NCBI GenBank assembly: GCA_963169105.1
Contig: OY720632.1
Coordinates: 190,836,448-190,900,447 of the forward strand
Reading direction: 5' to 3'
Length of the DNA: 64,000 nt
Source of the DNA: Ceriagrion tenellum
Taxonomy: Eukaryota; Arthropoda; Insecta; Odonata; Coenagrionidae
Shown: piece by piece, positions 9,936-19,929 of the stretch
Numbering within the stretch: the stretch's first letter is position 1
Layout: every line of letters begins with the position of its first letter
The notes under the pieces: generated by a model
Databases searched by the model: none
Told to the model about the DNA's origin: nothing
Seen by the model: the letters and a program-made list of their open reading frames with translations, nothing else
Made by a program: the position numbers and the translations under genes

Positions 9936-10495
9936 CTTAAAAAATATTAGAATGTATGCAAAATCCGGTACTTGTACCTGAGAGCGAGAAAAGCGATGAA
10001 ATTGTGGCTTATTAAAGTTACCCAATACTGAGAGCAAGCCCCCGAATATAGTGGAAAAAACAGCAGAGCCCTCCTAATCCACGTAGCAGAGAAAGTTACC
10101 ACAGCGTTGTAGCAACGTTATCTGGACGTTGGTTGGTGTACGGTGCAATATCCATTCAATGTGCACAAATGTTGTGGAGATGATTTAACCTCCATGTATG
10201 TTTAAAGTTTCTTCCGCACAATGTTGCCACAAAATTACATTTTAACATTCAGGGAAAATTTGCTCAGGGGTACACAGATACAGTAAAACCATTAGGTAAA
10301 ACCTCACATATTAATCAGGCTATGTTATAAAGATCATAGGTTGCTTTCTGATAGTTCAATAATTGTAAACATATTTCCTTACCCATAGTTTGAAATTGTC
10401 AAAATGAAAATTCCAAAGCTTGAAGGTATTAGTTAGTGAATGCAACTAATCCTTTGATAATACCTAGAAAGATATTTCTTATTAATGGTAAAGGT
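9936..10495. other. Non-coding flank of the Gypsy element
   Basis: No gene. Around 10090-10230 are short motifs built on ACAACGTT/ACAATGTTGCCACA that resemble 19230-19340 on the other side of the LTR-element nest; the two may be one old repeat now split by the insertion. Confidence 0.5.
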
Positions 10496-10499
10496 TAGT

Positions 10500-10948
10500 T
10501 GAGCCGCCTATGACTTCATCGGGCCTCTCTCTCTCGTCGAAGGGAGATGGGAGTGCTGAGTGCGGGGTAGGCCCACCGCTAACTCTCTGAATATATGTGC
10601 CTTGCCGGTCAAACGGAGGTACCCACTTTCTGCCCTAGGAAGTTTGGATATAAAAGGAGCGTGAGACCCCGATCCCGGGGATTTATTTTGGAGACGTACT
10701 CCTGGTGCGAGGACGATCTGGAGTCCGTTGCAGAGGGAGACGGAACGAAGCTGCTTCCAGAAGAACACAGCGCCATCGCAAGGTACCGTCCACGCCACTC
10801 CTTCCATTCCTTTCCTTCAGCCCCGCAGTGGTCTCTAACGCCCTATTATTTAGGCTGTTTTTTTATTTAATTAAACTGGTGCCTATACGAAATTTCCATG
10901 AGTTTTTTTTAAATGCTACCGACGACCTTCATCCACATTCGCGTTTCA
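10500..10948 (+). repeat. Gypsy 5' LTR (449 bp)
   Basis: TG...CA bounded. Contains a CTCTCTCTCTCGTCGAAGGG segment near the start, a TATAAAAGG box at 10650-10658 and a T-rich stretch before the end. Compared with the 3' LTR it carries scattered substitutions and length changes in T runs, so the insertion is older than the nested Copia. Confidence 0.93.
10650..10658 (+). promoter_or_regulatory. Likely TATA box of the Gypsy LTR
   Basis: TATAAAAGG sits about 150 bp into the LTR, with GAGACCCCGATCC downstream. In the other LTR copy the first positions read TGTAAAAGG (near 18626). Confidence 0.5.
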
Positions 10949-10950
10949 AA

Positions 10951-10968
10951 TGGTAGCAGAGCGTGGTT
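10951..10968 (+). other. Gypsy primer-binding site
   Basis: TGGTAGCAGAGCGTGGTT begins two bases after the LTR end, the expected place, and starts TGG, complementary to the CCA end of a tRNA. The tRNA was not identified. Confidence 0.8.
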
Positions 10969-10996
10969 GTCGGAACGGTAGTATTTGCAATTAGAT

Positions 10997-11995
10997 ATGG
11001 CAAGCGACTGGCCCTCGGGCACCAGCTGGATTAATGAGCTGACGAAGGCTCAAGTAGTGAATTTTTGCAGTGGATTTAGTCTCGCGACAGAAGGTACTTT
11101 GGACGAACTACGTAAGGCTTTACGTGAGTATGTGCGCTCGCTCAATCGCGGAGATAGCGGAGAAGATAACGGTAGGATAGCCGATGGATTTCCCAAAGAG
11201 ATCTCTCATGGGGTGCATAGATTTGAAAATAAAGAAGTCGACATTAGGCACCTGGAAAGCCTCGTTGCAGCAGCATCTCGTTGGGAACTGAGATTTTGTG
11301 GGAAAGATGGCGAGAGTGTCATGGGGTTTTTATAAAGATTCAGGAGGTTTGTGGCCCAATTTGAGCTGGGAGATGGATTAGTCTTAAAATTAATACCAGA
11401 AGTGTTATATGAACGTGCGAGGTCGTGGTATTGGGCGCATCAAATTACTAATTTAGAACATTTTTATAATGAGTTAAAAGCGACGTTTGGGCTTCCTAAC
11501 TATCAAACGCGTTTGAAAAGGGATTTATACATGCGGACCCAGGGGAGAAATGAGACACTTAACGAGTACTTGATTGTCGTAAAAGGCATGAATAGTAGAT
11601 TAGACAATCCCTTGTCACAGGAAGCTCTATTAGAATTAGTTTGTGGTAATTTGAATCCCGGTTATTCGTGGCACTTACAAACTAAACCGGAATCGTTTGA
11701 AGATCTCGTACGTTGGGGTCGCATTCATGACGAGAGACGGGCAGTCGCAGAGGCCTACCAGGGACCACCGCTAGCGGAAAATATGGTGGAGCCAGAATTA
11801 GGAGAGAGAAACAGGCAACTCGAACAAAGGCTCCATGCAATCGGGTCTGCAAGTCAGAATAGACCGTTGAGGGAGCGAGACAATTTACCAAGGCATAATC
11901 TTCAAGGTTGGCGCGGCGGAGGCCGTGCGCCCGGGGGAACGCCAAGTTATAGAAACAGAGGCCGGCCGGGAAACGGGTGGTCCGCGGAACTATAA
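10997..11995 (+). pseudogene. Gypsy gag, one in-frame stop
   Basis: Starts at MASDWPSGTSW (ATG 10997). A retrotransposon Gag capsid region follows: ELGDGLVLKLIPEVLYERAR, FYNELKATFGLP, NETLNEYLIVVKGM. The tail is Arg/Gly-rich (GWRGGGRAPGG) instead of a clear zinc knuckle. The same reading frame is broken by a TAA at 11333-11335 between GFL and RFRRFVAQF and then runs open to 11995. The end overlaps the start of the pol frame (+1 relative). Confidence 0.88.
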
Positions 11996-14076
11996 TATCT
12001 CGAGGGTTTCGCGGTAAATTAGTGGCATTTCGTCCTATGGGCGTCAAGAGCGACTTGTCACCTAAAATAAAGGTTTTGATTGAAGGGATAGTTTCCACCG
12101 CTCTTTTGGATTCTGGGGCTTTCCGTTCGTGTATCTCAGAGAGTGCCTTGGGTAAAATTACTGCGTCGGGTGGGCGTTATCAACTTGAAAATGTCGAAGA
12201 ACTTTGCTGAGGAGCCGATTGTGAACCCATTAAAGTTACTAGAAGCGTGCGATTGGGTATTAAAATTGACGGATATTCCTGGAAGCATGAGTTCTTAATT
12301 CTCCCGGCATGCCCCACACCAGTCATTTTAGGGAACGATTTTATGGATCGGTCAGGTATGATATTAAATTTTGTTACTAGGACCTATAATTTTAAGTTTA
12401 GGCCGGGTCTAATTGCTTCTTTCTTTGACCAAGGGTCAATCGATGATGGAGAAATAACAGGACCATTCAAATATTTAACATGTGAGCAAAGTGATAAGGT
12501 GCAAGGCTTGCTTGCCAAATATAGTGATGTAAAATCAAGGCATTGGTGTGCACCAGCGAGCTGGAGTACCACTTACAATTGTCAGATGATATTCCTGTTC
12601 GCACGGCGCCCTTTCAGTGTAATCCTATTAAGATGAAAGAAATGCGGCAACAGGTGGAGGACCTCTTAAATAAAAATGTCATCCAAAGGATCTAATTTGC
12701 CGTATGCTAGTCCGGCGTTCTTAGTCCCAAAAAAAGACGGCACGTCCCGGCTTGTAATAGATTATCGTGCGGTGAATAAGAAAGTCGTGTATGATGCGTT
12801 CCCCTTACCCACCGTTGAAAACGCCTTCCTACATTTTGGTAAGGCTAGGTATTTTTCTATTTTAGATCTGAATGCCGCGTATCATCAAATACCCTTATCT
12901 GCGGATAGTCGAAAGGCAACAGCATTCATTACCCCTTTTGGGTTATATCAATTCAAGAGATTGCCTTTTGGACTTGGTACCGGGGGACAGACCCTATTAC
13001 GTTTAATTGATAAAGTGTTTGGGGATGTTAAATACAAGTATGTATTTAATTGCCTTCATGATGTCGTGATATATAGTGAAAATTTTGAAGATCACATCGC
13101 ACACCTGGAAGACGCTTTTGTTCGTCCTAGGCGTGCAAAATTGACGGTCAACCCGGAGAAAATTTCCCTTGCTCTTCGCAAAATTAAATATTTGGGGCAC
13201 GAGGTGTCCAGTGATGGAATTAGGATTGATCCTGAAAGAGCGAGAGTTGTGAGCACCTTCCCAATCCCTGAGAATCTGAAAGCCGCGAAGCGTTTTTTGG
13301 GCATGTGTAGCTATTACGCACGTTTTATCCCCTCTTTTTCAGAAATCGCCGCCCGTTGAATCAACTAAAAAGAAAAAAATTCACGTTTTGTTTGGGGTCG
13401 GGCCCAACAACAGGCTTTTGAGAAATTACGGGAGAAAATTTCTTCTCCGCCCGTGCTGCGCATACCCAATTTTGAAAAGGAATTTGTTGTGCATACGGAC
13501 GCTTCAGCTAATGCTGTAGCGGCGGTCCTCTCTCAGAGGGTCGAAGGTCAGCTGGCTCCGATAGCCTTCGCGAGTCGTACGCTTAACGATGCCGAAAAAA
13601 AATACGCCACCTATGAAACTGAATGCCTTGCGGTTGTATTTGCGGTTGAAAGATTTGACCAATATCTCAGGGGGCGAGAATTCGAACTTTACACGGATAA
13701 CGAGGTCTTGGCGTGGATGCGGCGTCATCCTAAACAATTGGGTAAAGTCAGGTGTGTGTTGGATGCTACGTTTTTCAGTGTACAAGTTTCGAGTGAATCA
13801 TATAAAAGGAAAAGAGAACGTAGTCGCTGACTGTTTATCTCGGATGTTCGAGGAAGAACCCAAGGCTCACGTAGAGCTGCCTCAGGTGTGTGTTTTGCAG
13901 GACTTGCCTATGTCGTTTATGACAATATTGGCTCAACAGGAAAAAGACCATGAGTGCAAAAAAATAAAGAATAAACTACTGAGTGGGGGAAAGTAAAGGA
14001 TTTTAAGATGTGTCGTGGTCTACTGGTGTTTCGGGGGCGGAGGAGCTAACGTAATCGAGTTTATGTTCCATGTGAG
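11977..14076 (+). pseudogene. Gypsy pol: protease, reverse transcriptase and RNase H, multiply broken
   Basis: Protease motif LLDSGAFRSCISES near 12108; a TGA at 12208-12210 interrupts the same frame, which resumes to the dimer-interface text VILGNDFMDRSG. Frameshifts occur near 12530 and 12670. RT blocks then read YASPAFLVPKKDG, LVIDYRAVNKK, FSILDLNAAYHQIPL, FGLYQFKRLPFGL. The catalytic motif, normally YLDD in this family, reads CLHD (NCLHDVVIYS, about 13048-13077), losing the tyrosine and one aspartate. RNase H follows after another break near 13358: HTDASANAVAAVLSQ, YETECLAVV, YTDNEVL; a last frameshift near 13760 leads to ENVVADCLSR. Confidence 0.92.
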
Positions 14077-15126
14077 GTGCGACCAATGATAATGACGTAT
14101 TTCCACGATTCACCGATAGGAGGGCACTTAGGATGTCGTAAAACACTAAGGAAAATTTCCCACGAATTTTATTGGCCGAATATGCACAAGGACATACAAG
14201 AGTATGTGAAGTCTTGCGTTAGCTGCCAAATGGCCAAGGAAGCACAAAATACCATGGTGGGATACCATTCGGCGGAGATAGCTAGTGAACCTGGGAAGAA
14301 ATATTTTATTGATTACGTGGGACCATTGACACGTACTCGTTCAGGAAATACATCGATACTAACGGTTATTGATGCATTCAGTAAGTTCGTATTCATCGTG
14401 CCCACACGAAACATGAGAGCAGCGAATACTGTCCAAATCCTAAATACTCGCGTATTCGCCATAGCGGGTTTTCCTAAGGCGATGGTCTCCGATAACGCCA
14501 CTACATTTACGGCAAGGGAAGTAAAGGATATGTGTTTTTCTTGGAGCATAAAACATGTCACCACTAGCCCTTATTATCCGCAGCCGTCCCATGTTGAGCG
14601 ATTTAATAGAAACTTGAAAACTGCTCTAACCATTTACCACCATAATACTCAAGATCGATGGGATGAAAATCTCCATACCCTGGCGATTTCTTTCAATAGT
14701 GCATTCCACGAGAGTACGAAATGCTCGCCATCAAGCTTGTTTTTGGGTAGGGAGTTGAATCATCCTTTAGCCATGCAATGGATGATTGATGACAGCGTAG
14801 CACAACCGGAAAGTAAGGAAACACTCGAGTGTAGGTGGTGGAAAGCCCTGCGTTGCTTGGAACAAGCCAACAAGGTTGTAGCGACCAAATACAATCGCAA
14901 TCGAAGAGAGCAACCGTTTAGGCCTGGACAGAGGGTAGCATATAAATTACATCCCTCAAGTTCTGCAGCTAACAAAAGTTCAGGGAAACTATTGCCCAAA
15001 TGGTCGGGGGAGCACCAAATCAGACGTTTCACGAGTCCGGTAACCGTGGAATTAGAAGACGTGGAACGCAGAGGTCCCACTTGTAGATGCCACGTATCGC
15101 AGATTAAACCATTTTATCGGCGGTAG
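14077..15126 (+). CDS. Gypsy integrase, open frame
   Basis: 349 codons. HHCC zinc finger: HDSPIGGHLG, ISHEFYWPNMHKD, CVSCQMAK. The catalytic core shows D (YFIDYVGPLTR), D (MVSDNATTFTAREVK) and E (PSHVERFNRNLK), the D,D-35-E arrangement. The C-terminal region includes FRPGQRVAYKL and HQIRRFTSPVTVELED, ending HVSQIKPFYRR. This is the best preserved part of the element and has no internal stop. The true start is uncertain because upstream pol frames are broken. It would insert the cDNA into the genome. Confidence 0.92.
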   Translation: MRPMIMTYFHDSPIGGHLGCRKTLRKISHEFYWPNMHKDIQEYVKSCVSCQMAKEAQNTMVGYHSAEIASEPGKKYFIDYVGPLTRTRSGNTSILTVIDAFSKFVFIVPTRNMRAANTVQILNTRVFAIAGFPKAMVSDNATTFTAREVKDMCFSWSIKHVTTSPYYPQPSHVERFNRNLKTALTIYHHNTQDRWDENLHTLAISFNSAFHESTKCSPSSLFLGRELNHPLAMQWMIDDSVAQPESKETLECRWWKALRCLEQANKVVATKYNRNRREQPFRPGQRVAYKLHPSSSAANKSSGKLLPKWSGEHQIRRFTSPVTVELEDVERRGPTCRCHVSQIKPFYRR

Positions 15127-15857
15127 ACCTTAATCTGCTCTCCAATCCCTATTCCCTAAACCTTTCCCCTAATGGCGTGGCGGAGAAGTGAGGAGCTGTG
15201 ATCTAGGTGGAAGCAGGACTGTTTTCGCTCCTTATTTTCTATGGGGTTTGTTCGTCCTCTAAATTGGGGAAAATGACCTGGAATTTTTTTTTATTGGGTC
15301 CCTCCCCTCATTTCTTGTGAGTGTAAAAGTGTTTGATTGGTTGTGATGGAGTAAGATTTTTCTTGTGTGGTTTCAGCCCTTTTGAGGGCATGTTTAAAAA
15401 AAAAAAACTCTACAAACTCTTTGAGCCCTGTGTGGGAAGAAGTGAGATTTGTTTGTATTTTTTTTGGCCTTTTCTATGGTAATGCTTGTGGCTATTGATA
15501 AATTTATATTGTTTGATTGAATATTCAACAAACTTTAGGAGGTTTGAGCCCTATGACGGTGATTGAGTGCCTTGTAAATATTTTTGTGAGGCAAGCTGTG
15601 TGGGAGAAGTGAGATTTGTTTGTATTTTTTTTGTCTTTTCTATGGTTATGCTTATGGCAATTGATAAATTTATATTGTTTAATTGAATATAGGCACGAAT
15701 TTGTTTATATTGATTTTTTTGTTAACCGGGCGTCAGTGATCATTTGCAACTTGTCCCTCTCCTTCCCCCTCACCTTTTTGGTGTGGCGAACAAGTACCGC
15801 GAGCAACTACAGAATTCCCCGAGTGGAGAATATTAAGCCGGGAGAAGCGAGGGAGGA
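15127..15857 (+). other. Gypsy 3' untranslated segment with a tandem duplication
   Basis: No coding sequence and no env. A segment beginning AAGTGAGATTTGTTTGTATT occurs at about 15440-15527 and again at 15607-15690 (period about 167 bp). The purine tract GGGAGAAGCGAGGGAGGA (15840-15857) directly precedes the 3' LTR and is the likely plus-strand primer. Confidence 0.85.
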
Positions 15858-15930
15858 TGAGCCGCCCATGATTTCATGGGGCCTCCCTCTCTCTCGTCGA
15901 AGGGAGATGGGAGTGCTGAGTGCGGGGTAG
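15858..15930 (+). repeat. Gypsy 3' LTR, first part
   Basis: TGAGCCGCCCATGATTTCAT matches the first 73 bases of the 5' LTR and stops at GCGGGGTAG where Copia is inserted. The rest resumes at 18547. Confidence 0.94.
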
Positions 15931-16062
15931 TGTTAAATATTGTATCTAAGAGATCTAATCTGTTTATTAGTTACTGTGTTGAGTTGAAGTAAAATAATAT
16001 TGTCCTGTGCGTTGTGTGAAGTTATTAGTAAAATAATTAAAGAATCAGTGGAAGTTTCAACA
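15931..16062 (+). repeat. Copia 5' LTR (132 bp)
   Basis: Perfectly bounded TG...CA; differs from the 3' LTR only at CTAATCTG versus CTAATCCG. Confidence 0.96.
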
Positions 16063-16080
16063 GGTTATGGGCCCAGGAAC
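16063..16080 (+). other. Copia primer-binding site
   Basis: GGTTATGGGCCCAGGAAC directly abuts the LTR. Copia elements prime from an internal fragment of initiator methionine tRNA and carry this text. Confidence 0.85.
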
Positions 16081-16207
16081 CTATATCCACCGAACGCTTA
16101 GATTCTGAAGAAAACGTAAAAAAATAGAAGAGAGGAAAAAGATAAAATTGGCGTTAAAAAAAAAAAAACTAAAAGAAGATTGTAAAAAAATAACGCACTC
16201 GGCAACA

Positions 16208-17011
16208 ATGACAGAAGATCTATCAAACATTGAAATACTAAAAGGAGCTGAAACTTTCGAATTGTGGAAGTTCCAAATACGAATATTCTTCCGAGCAAGT
16301 GGCCTACTGGACGTGGTTGACGGAATTCAACGTCTAGCTGGTGTGAAAGATGAAAAAGACGTACGTCACTGGAAGATGATGGACGCCAAGTCACAGAAGT
16401 ATATAATAACGACTATTGATAAAAAGATAATGGTGCCTATTATGTCTTGTGTTACTGCCCATGATATGTTTAAAACCCTGGCGAATATATACGAACGTGA
16501 TACAGAGCAACAGAAGTGTAATTTACTGCAACAGTTCTACAATTTCCGTTTCGAGAAGAGTGCCGACATAATGACGAATATTTCCAACATCCAATCAATA
16601 GTTCATAAACTTAAAATGCTACAGCAAAATATTGATGAAACCATGTTAATAACGAAGATACTTAGTGTGCTGCCCACTGATTATCAAAACTTCAGCACGG
16701 CACGGGAGTCTACCGCGAAAGACGAAAGAACAATTGAAAACTTCATAGCGAGATTGGCGGCAGAGGAACAAAAATTTAAAAGCTCTAACGATGAAGTAAT
16801 ACAGAACTCAGCATTAAGAGCGGAAACGAAATACTCGAGGAACCAAAATAAATGTAATAGCAAACCATTGTTTTGCAGTATTTGTAAGAAAAACAATCAC
16901 GAAGAAAAGAACTGTTATTTCCGAGAAAGATCGAAAAATCAAAAAGTGTGTCATCACTGCAAGAGACCGGGACATTTTATTAAGCAATGCCGTTTCCTGA
17001 AGGATGAATAA
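16208..17011 (+). CDS. Copia Gag with two zinc knuckles
   Basis: ATG at 16208 gives MTEDLSNIEILKGAETFELW, then KFQIRIFFRASGLLDVV, the typical Copia gag start. The capsid region runs through NLLQQFYNFRFEKSADIM and ILSVLPTDYQNF. Two CCHC knuckles sit at the end: CSICKKNNHEEKNC and CHHCKRPGHFIKQC. It stops with TAA at 17009-17011. The downstream protease lies in the same frame, so this one codon alone separates gag from pol; Copia elements normally read through as one ORF. It may be a recent nonsense mutation or, less likely, a readthrough arrangement. Confidence 0.92.
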   Translation: MTEDLSNIEILKGAETFELWKFQIRIFFRASGLLDVVDGIQRLAGVKDEKDVRHWKMMDAKSQKYIITTIDKKIMVPIMSCVTAHDMFKTLANIYERDTEQQKCNLLQQFYNFRFEKSADIMTNISNIQSIVHKLKMLQQNIDETMLITKILSVLPTDYQNFSTARESTAKDERTIENFIARLAAEEQKFKSSNDEVIQNSALRAETKYSRNQNKCNSKPLFCSICKKNNHEEKNCYFRERSKNQKVCHHCKRPGHFIKQCRFLKDE

Positions 17012-17410
17012 AGGAAAGATAAAACAAGCAAAAATGCATTCATCAGTTCTACTGCATTTTTCAATGAACGAGTAAATGAAGAAATTTGGTACTTAGACAG
17101 CGGAGCCAGCGAACATATGTGCAATGAAATTGGAATATTTAAGGAATACCAAGAGATTAGCGAACCCAAGAAAATTAAAATTGGAGACGGATCAACGCTG
17201 GATGCGGTTGGTTGCGGGACGGTAAAACTTCTGGCGAACAACGGTGAAGAATGGATGGAAACAATCCTTGAAAATGTCTTGTATGTGCCTGAACTTAAAA
17301 CTAACCTTTTTTCTATGGGAATAGCCCTAGATAAGGGATACAAACTGGAATCTGATGATAAGAAATGCGTATTGAAGGACATGAACAATAAAAGTTTTAA
17401 AAGGTTTTAA
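17012..17410 (+). pseudogene. Copia protease region, cut off by deletion
   Basis: In the gag frame after the stop: EEIWYLDSGASEHMCNE carries the aspartic protease DSGA motif (about 17092-17110), then KIKIGDGSTLDAVGCG and NVLYVPELKTNLFS, the usual Copia pre-integrase text. It ends KDMNNKSFKRF followed by TAA at 17408; the integrase zinc finger (HX3H..) and core should follow but are absent. Confidence 0.9.
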
Positions 17411-18243
17411 TTGGCATAGAGGTAACAAAAACTAAGGACTCTATTTTCCTATCTCAGAAGGGGTATACAGATTATATATTAGATAAATTCGAGATGAAAA
17501 ATACCAAGGGAGCTGATACACCTCTTCAAATTGGGAAAAGAGTTGACGAGCAGGAAGAAAGGGATAGAAGTGTTCTCAAGTTTCCTTACAGAGAAGTGGT
17601 TGGTAGTCTTTTATATTTGACGAATAAAACAAGACCTGACATGGCTTTTGCAGTCAACTATGAAAGCAGAAGTCTAGAAAATCCAACAAAAACAGACATT
17701 GAAAATGTAAAAAGAACATTGAAGTATTTAAAGAATACAGAGAACCTGGGTATTCGGTACAAAAGAAGATCAAACTTGACTCTGACTGCTTATACTGACT
17801 CTGACTATGCAGGTGACTTAAAGACTAGGAAGAGCACAAGTGGATACGTCCTGATGTTCTGTGGAGGACCAGTAGCCTGGTGGTCACGTAAACAACCAAT
17901 TGTGGCTCTCTCCACTACGGAGGCAGAGTATATTGCAGCAGCTGAATGTGTGAAGGAAGTCATATATGCAAAAACATTTATTGAAGAATTGGTTGGTAAA
18001 GAATTGAGTGTAAGTTTACATCTGGATAATCAAAGCACTATTCGACTAATTGAGACTGGACAGCTTAATAGACGAAGTAAGCACATTGATGTAAGATATC
18101 ATTTCATTTCCGAAAAGGTGTCACAAAAAGCAGTGACCTTAAATTATTGTCCAACACAATATCAGTTAGCCGATATATTTACAAAGCCCCTCAATGGTAT
18201 CAAGTTTCATGCACATAAAAACTTATTACTGTCGAGTAATTGA
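17411..18243 (+). pseudogene. Copia RT C-terminus and RNase H
   Basis: Begins at the deletion junction with IGIEVTKTKDSIFLSQKGY (end of RT), then a long open frame from 17494. RNase H catalytic residues are visible: YTDSDYAGD, STTEAEYIAA, HLDNQSTIRL, QLADIFTKPL. It ends just before the non-coding tail. The RT catalytic YVDD region is deleted, so the protein could not work alone; the intact LTRs and primer site would still let it serve as a template for a helper element. Confidence 0.92.
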
Positions 18244-18409
18244 AGGAAATTTAATTTTTGCTAAAAGGTAAATGTGTGATTAATTTTTGTTGTATTATGG
18301 TTATAATTATATGAATTAATTCTGTGATGTAATTTTCAAGAGAAGTTTTATGGTGTTGAATGATGTAATTTGTTTTCTGTTGTTTCTAAAGAAAAAAATT
18401 AAGAGAGAG
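18244..18409 (+). other. Copia 3' untranslated tail and polypurine tract
   Basis: Non-coding; AAGAAAAAAATTAAGAGAGAG ending at 18409, immediately before the LTR, is the purine tract. Confidence 0.8.
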
Positions 18410-18541
18410 TGTTAAATATTGTATCTAAGAGATCTAATCCGTTTATTAGTTACTGTGTTGAGTTGAAGTAAAATAATATTGTCCTGTGCGTTGTGTGAAG
18501 TTATTAGTAAAATAATTAAAGAATCAGTGGAAGTTTCAACA
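18410..18541 (+). repeat. Copia 3' LTR (132 bp)
   Basis: 131 of 132 bases match the 5' LTR; followed by the second copy of the GGTAG target duplication. Confidence 0.96.
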
Positions 18542-18546
18542 GGTAG

Positions 18547-18930
18547 GCCCACCGCTAACTCTCTGAATATATGTGCCTTGCCGGTCAAACGGAGGTACCC
18601 ACTTTCGGCCCTAGGAAGGTTGGATGTAAAAGGAGCGTGAGACCCCGATCCGGGGATCTTTTTTTGGAGACGTAATCCTGGTGCGAGGACGATCTGGAGT
18701 CCGTTGCAGAGGGTGACGGAACGAAGATGCTTCCAGAAGAACACAGCGCCATCGCAAGGTACCGTCCACGCCACTCCTTCCATTCCTTTCCTTCAGCCCC
18801 GCAGTGGTCTCTAACGCCCTCTTATTTAGGCTGTGTTTTTTTTATTTAATTAAACTGGTGCCTATACGAAAATTCCATGAGTTGTTTTTTTTAAATGCTA
18901 CCGACGACCTCCATCCACATTCGCGTTTCA
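18547..18930 (+). repeat. Gypsy 3' LTR, second part
   Basis: Resumes GCCCACCGCTAACTCTCTG after the duplication and ends TTCGCGTTTCA, followed by TAGT. The ORF on its minus strand (18412-18783) is a chance frame shared with the 5' LTR. Confidence 0.94.
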
Positions 18931-18934
18931 TAGT

Positions 18935-19500
18935 CCATGACAGAATAAAAAAGTATAACTTTCCACGGTTTCCATAAGAAAGTCTCATAATAACCAAAGT
19001 AAGTATGCATACATTAAAATTTCAATTGAAAATAATTATAAACCTTTTGGCAGGCGTGCCCGTTTACAAAGTAAACAGTTTTTTATTTGACCTTCTCAAC
19101 TAGCAAGATGATTAGCCTGAAGGTGACTTAATGAGACAGCATTCGATAATGAAGATGAGGCTTTGCACCTGTGATCTCACCACAAATATTTGCTAGGAGG
19201 CGTAAGAAAATGGAAATTTCCCACGTGTTCCAATGTTGCCACAATGTTACCAACTAATGTTGCAGCTGGACGTCCATCCAATATTGTCACAACGTTGATG
19301 TTACGTAGTAATATTTGTAATGTCCCTACAACGTTCTGGCAAGTTTCTCTGCTACTAGGGAAGCTAGCTCATCTAACACATGAATACCTAGCTTGTCCTG
19401 CCACAAGTGTTGCTTCTTAGCGGGTAGTTAGCTTTGGAGGATGCATTATCAATAATACTATGCAATATAAGCAATATTAATTAATAACCAAATATCTTTG
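18935..19500. other. Non-coding; ACAATGTTGCCACAA-type repeat
   Basis: No gene. 19230-19400 is rich in AACGTTG/CAATGTTGCC motifs similar to 10090-10230. Confidence 0.5.
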
Positions 19501-19871
19501 CTGACGCTGCAGCATGGCAATCAGCAACATTTTTGTCGATGTATTCAAAATATATAACCATTAATAAAAAATGTATTAGCAGTACCATTTTATTTAGCAT
19601 GTTTATTATTTATCAATTTATTATTTATCTATGTATTTTTCTCGGTATGTATGTATTTTTATTAAATTTCATTTGAGATATTATCGCAATATATTCATGC
19701 TGTTTTTAGCAGATATTATATTATTGTAATGAAACAGTGAAATGCAATGAATGAATGTTTTTGTTGGGGTAATTGTTGTTGGTCACAGGATAAGTAAATA
19801 AAGTTGGAGTTCTTGAGTGTTGTCGCAGAACTTGAGTCGTAATTTCTTCCATATCACACAAATCCGTTACA
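19501..19871 (+). repeat. Possible 5' LTR end of a second Gypsy element
   Basis: The segment just before a primer-site-like sequence ends ACACAAATCCGTTACA, a plausible LTR end, with AATAAAG at about 19797. The left boundary cannot be set because no second LTR copy is in the window. Confidence 0.4.
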
Positions 19872-19874
19872 AAT

Positions 19875-19892
19875 TGATGTCAGAAGCGGGAT
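19875..19892 (+). other. Primer-binding-site-like sequence of the second Gypsy
   Basis: TGATGTCAGAAGCGGGAT resembles the TGGTGTCAGAAGTGGGA primer sites of many Gypsy elements, with one key G changed to A. Confidence 0.6.
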
Positions 19893-19929
19893 TGATTGCA
19901 AAATACGTGATTATTTGCGTGGAAGTACG

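Larger units (their letters stand above)
15931..18541 (+). mobile_element. Ty1/Copia retrotransposon, internally deleted, nested in the Gypsy 3' LTR
   Basis: 132-bp LTRs (15931-16062 and 18410-18541), TGTTAAATATT...GTTTCAACA, identical except one T/C. Target duplication GGTAG at 15926-15930 and 18542-18546; removing element and one copy restores the Gypsy LTR. The primer site GGTTATGGGCCCAGG is the initiator-tRNA-Met internal-fragment type known from Drosophila copia. Gag, a protease and the end of RT with RNase H remain; integrase and most of RT are missing, a loss of very roughly 2 kb. Confidence 0.95.
10496..18934 (+). mobile_element. Ty3/Gypsy LTR retrotransposon, complete but inactivated, carrying a nested Copia element
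   Basis: Both LTRs start TGAGCCGCC and end TTCGCGTTTCA (10500-10948 and 15858-18930, the latter split by Copia). A 4-bp duplication TAGT flanks the element (10496-10499 and 18931-18934). A primer-binding site follows the 5' LTR and a purine tract precedes the 3' LTR. Internal order is gag, protease, RT, RNase H, integrase, the Ty3/Gypsy order. No env-like frame is present after integrase. Multiple stops, frameshifts and a mutated RT active site mean it cannot move by itself. Confidence 0.95.

Noticed and set aside
10508..10956. ORFs inside the Gypsy LTRs (also 18412-18783)
   Set aside because: They arise from LTR sequence and recur only because the LTR is duplicated.
15127..15930. Possible env gene of the Gypsy element (ORF 15616-15930)
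   Set aside because: No signal peptide, glycoprotein pattern or membrane anchor; the frame crosses the purine tract into the LTR.
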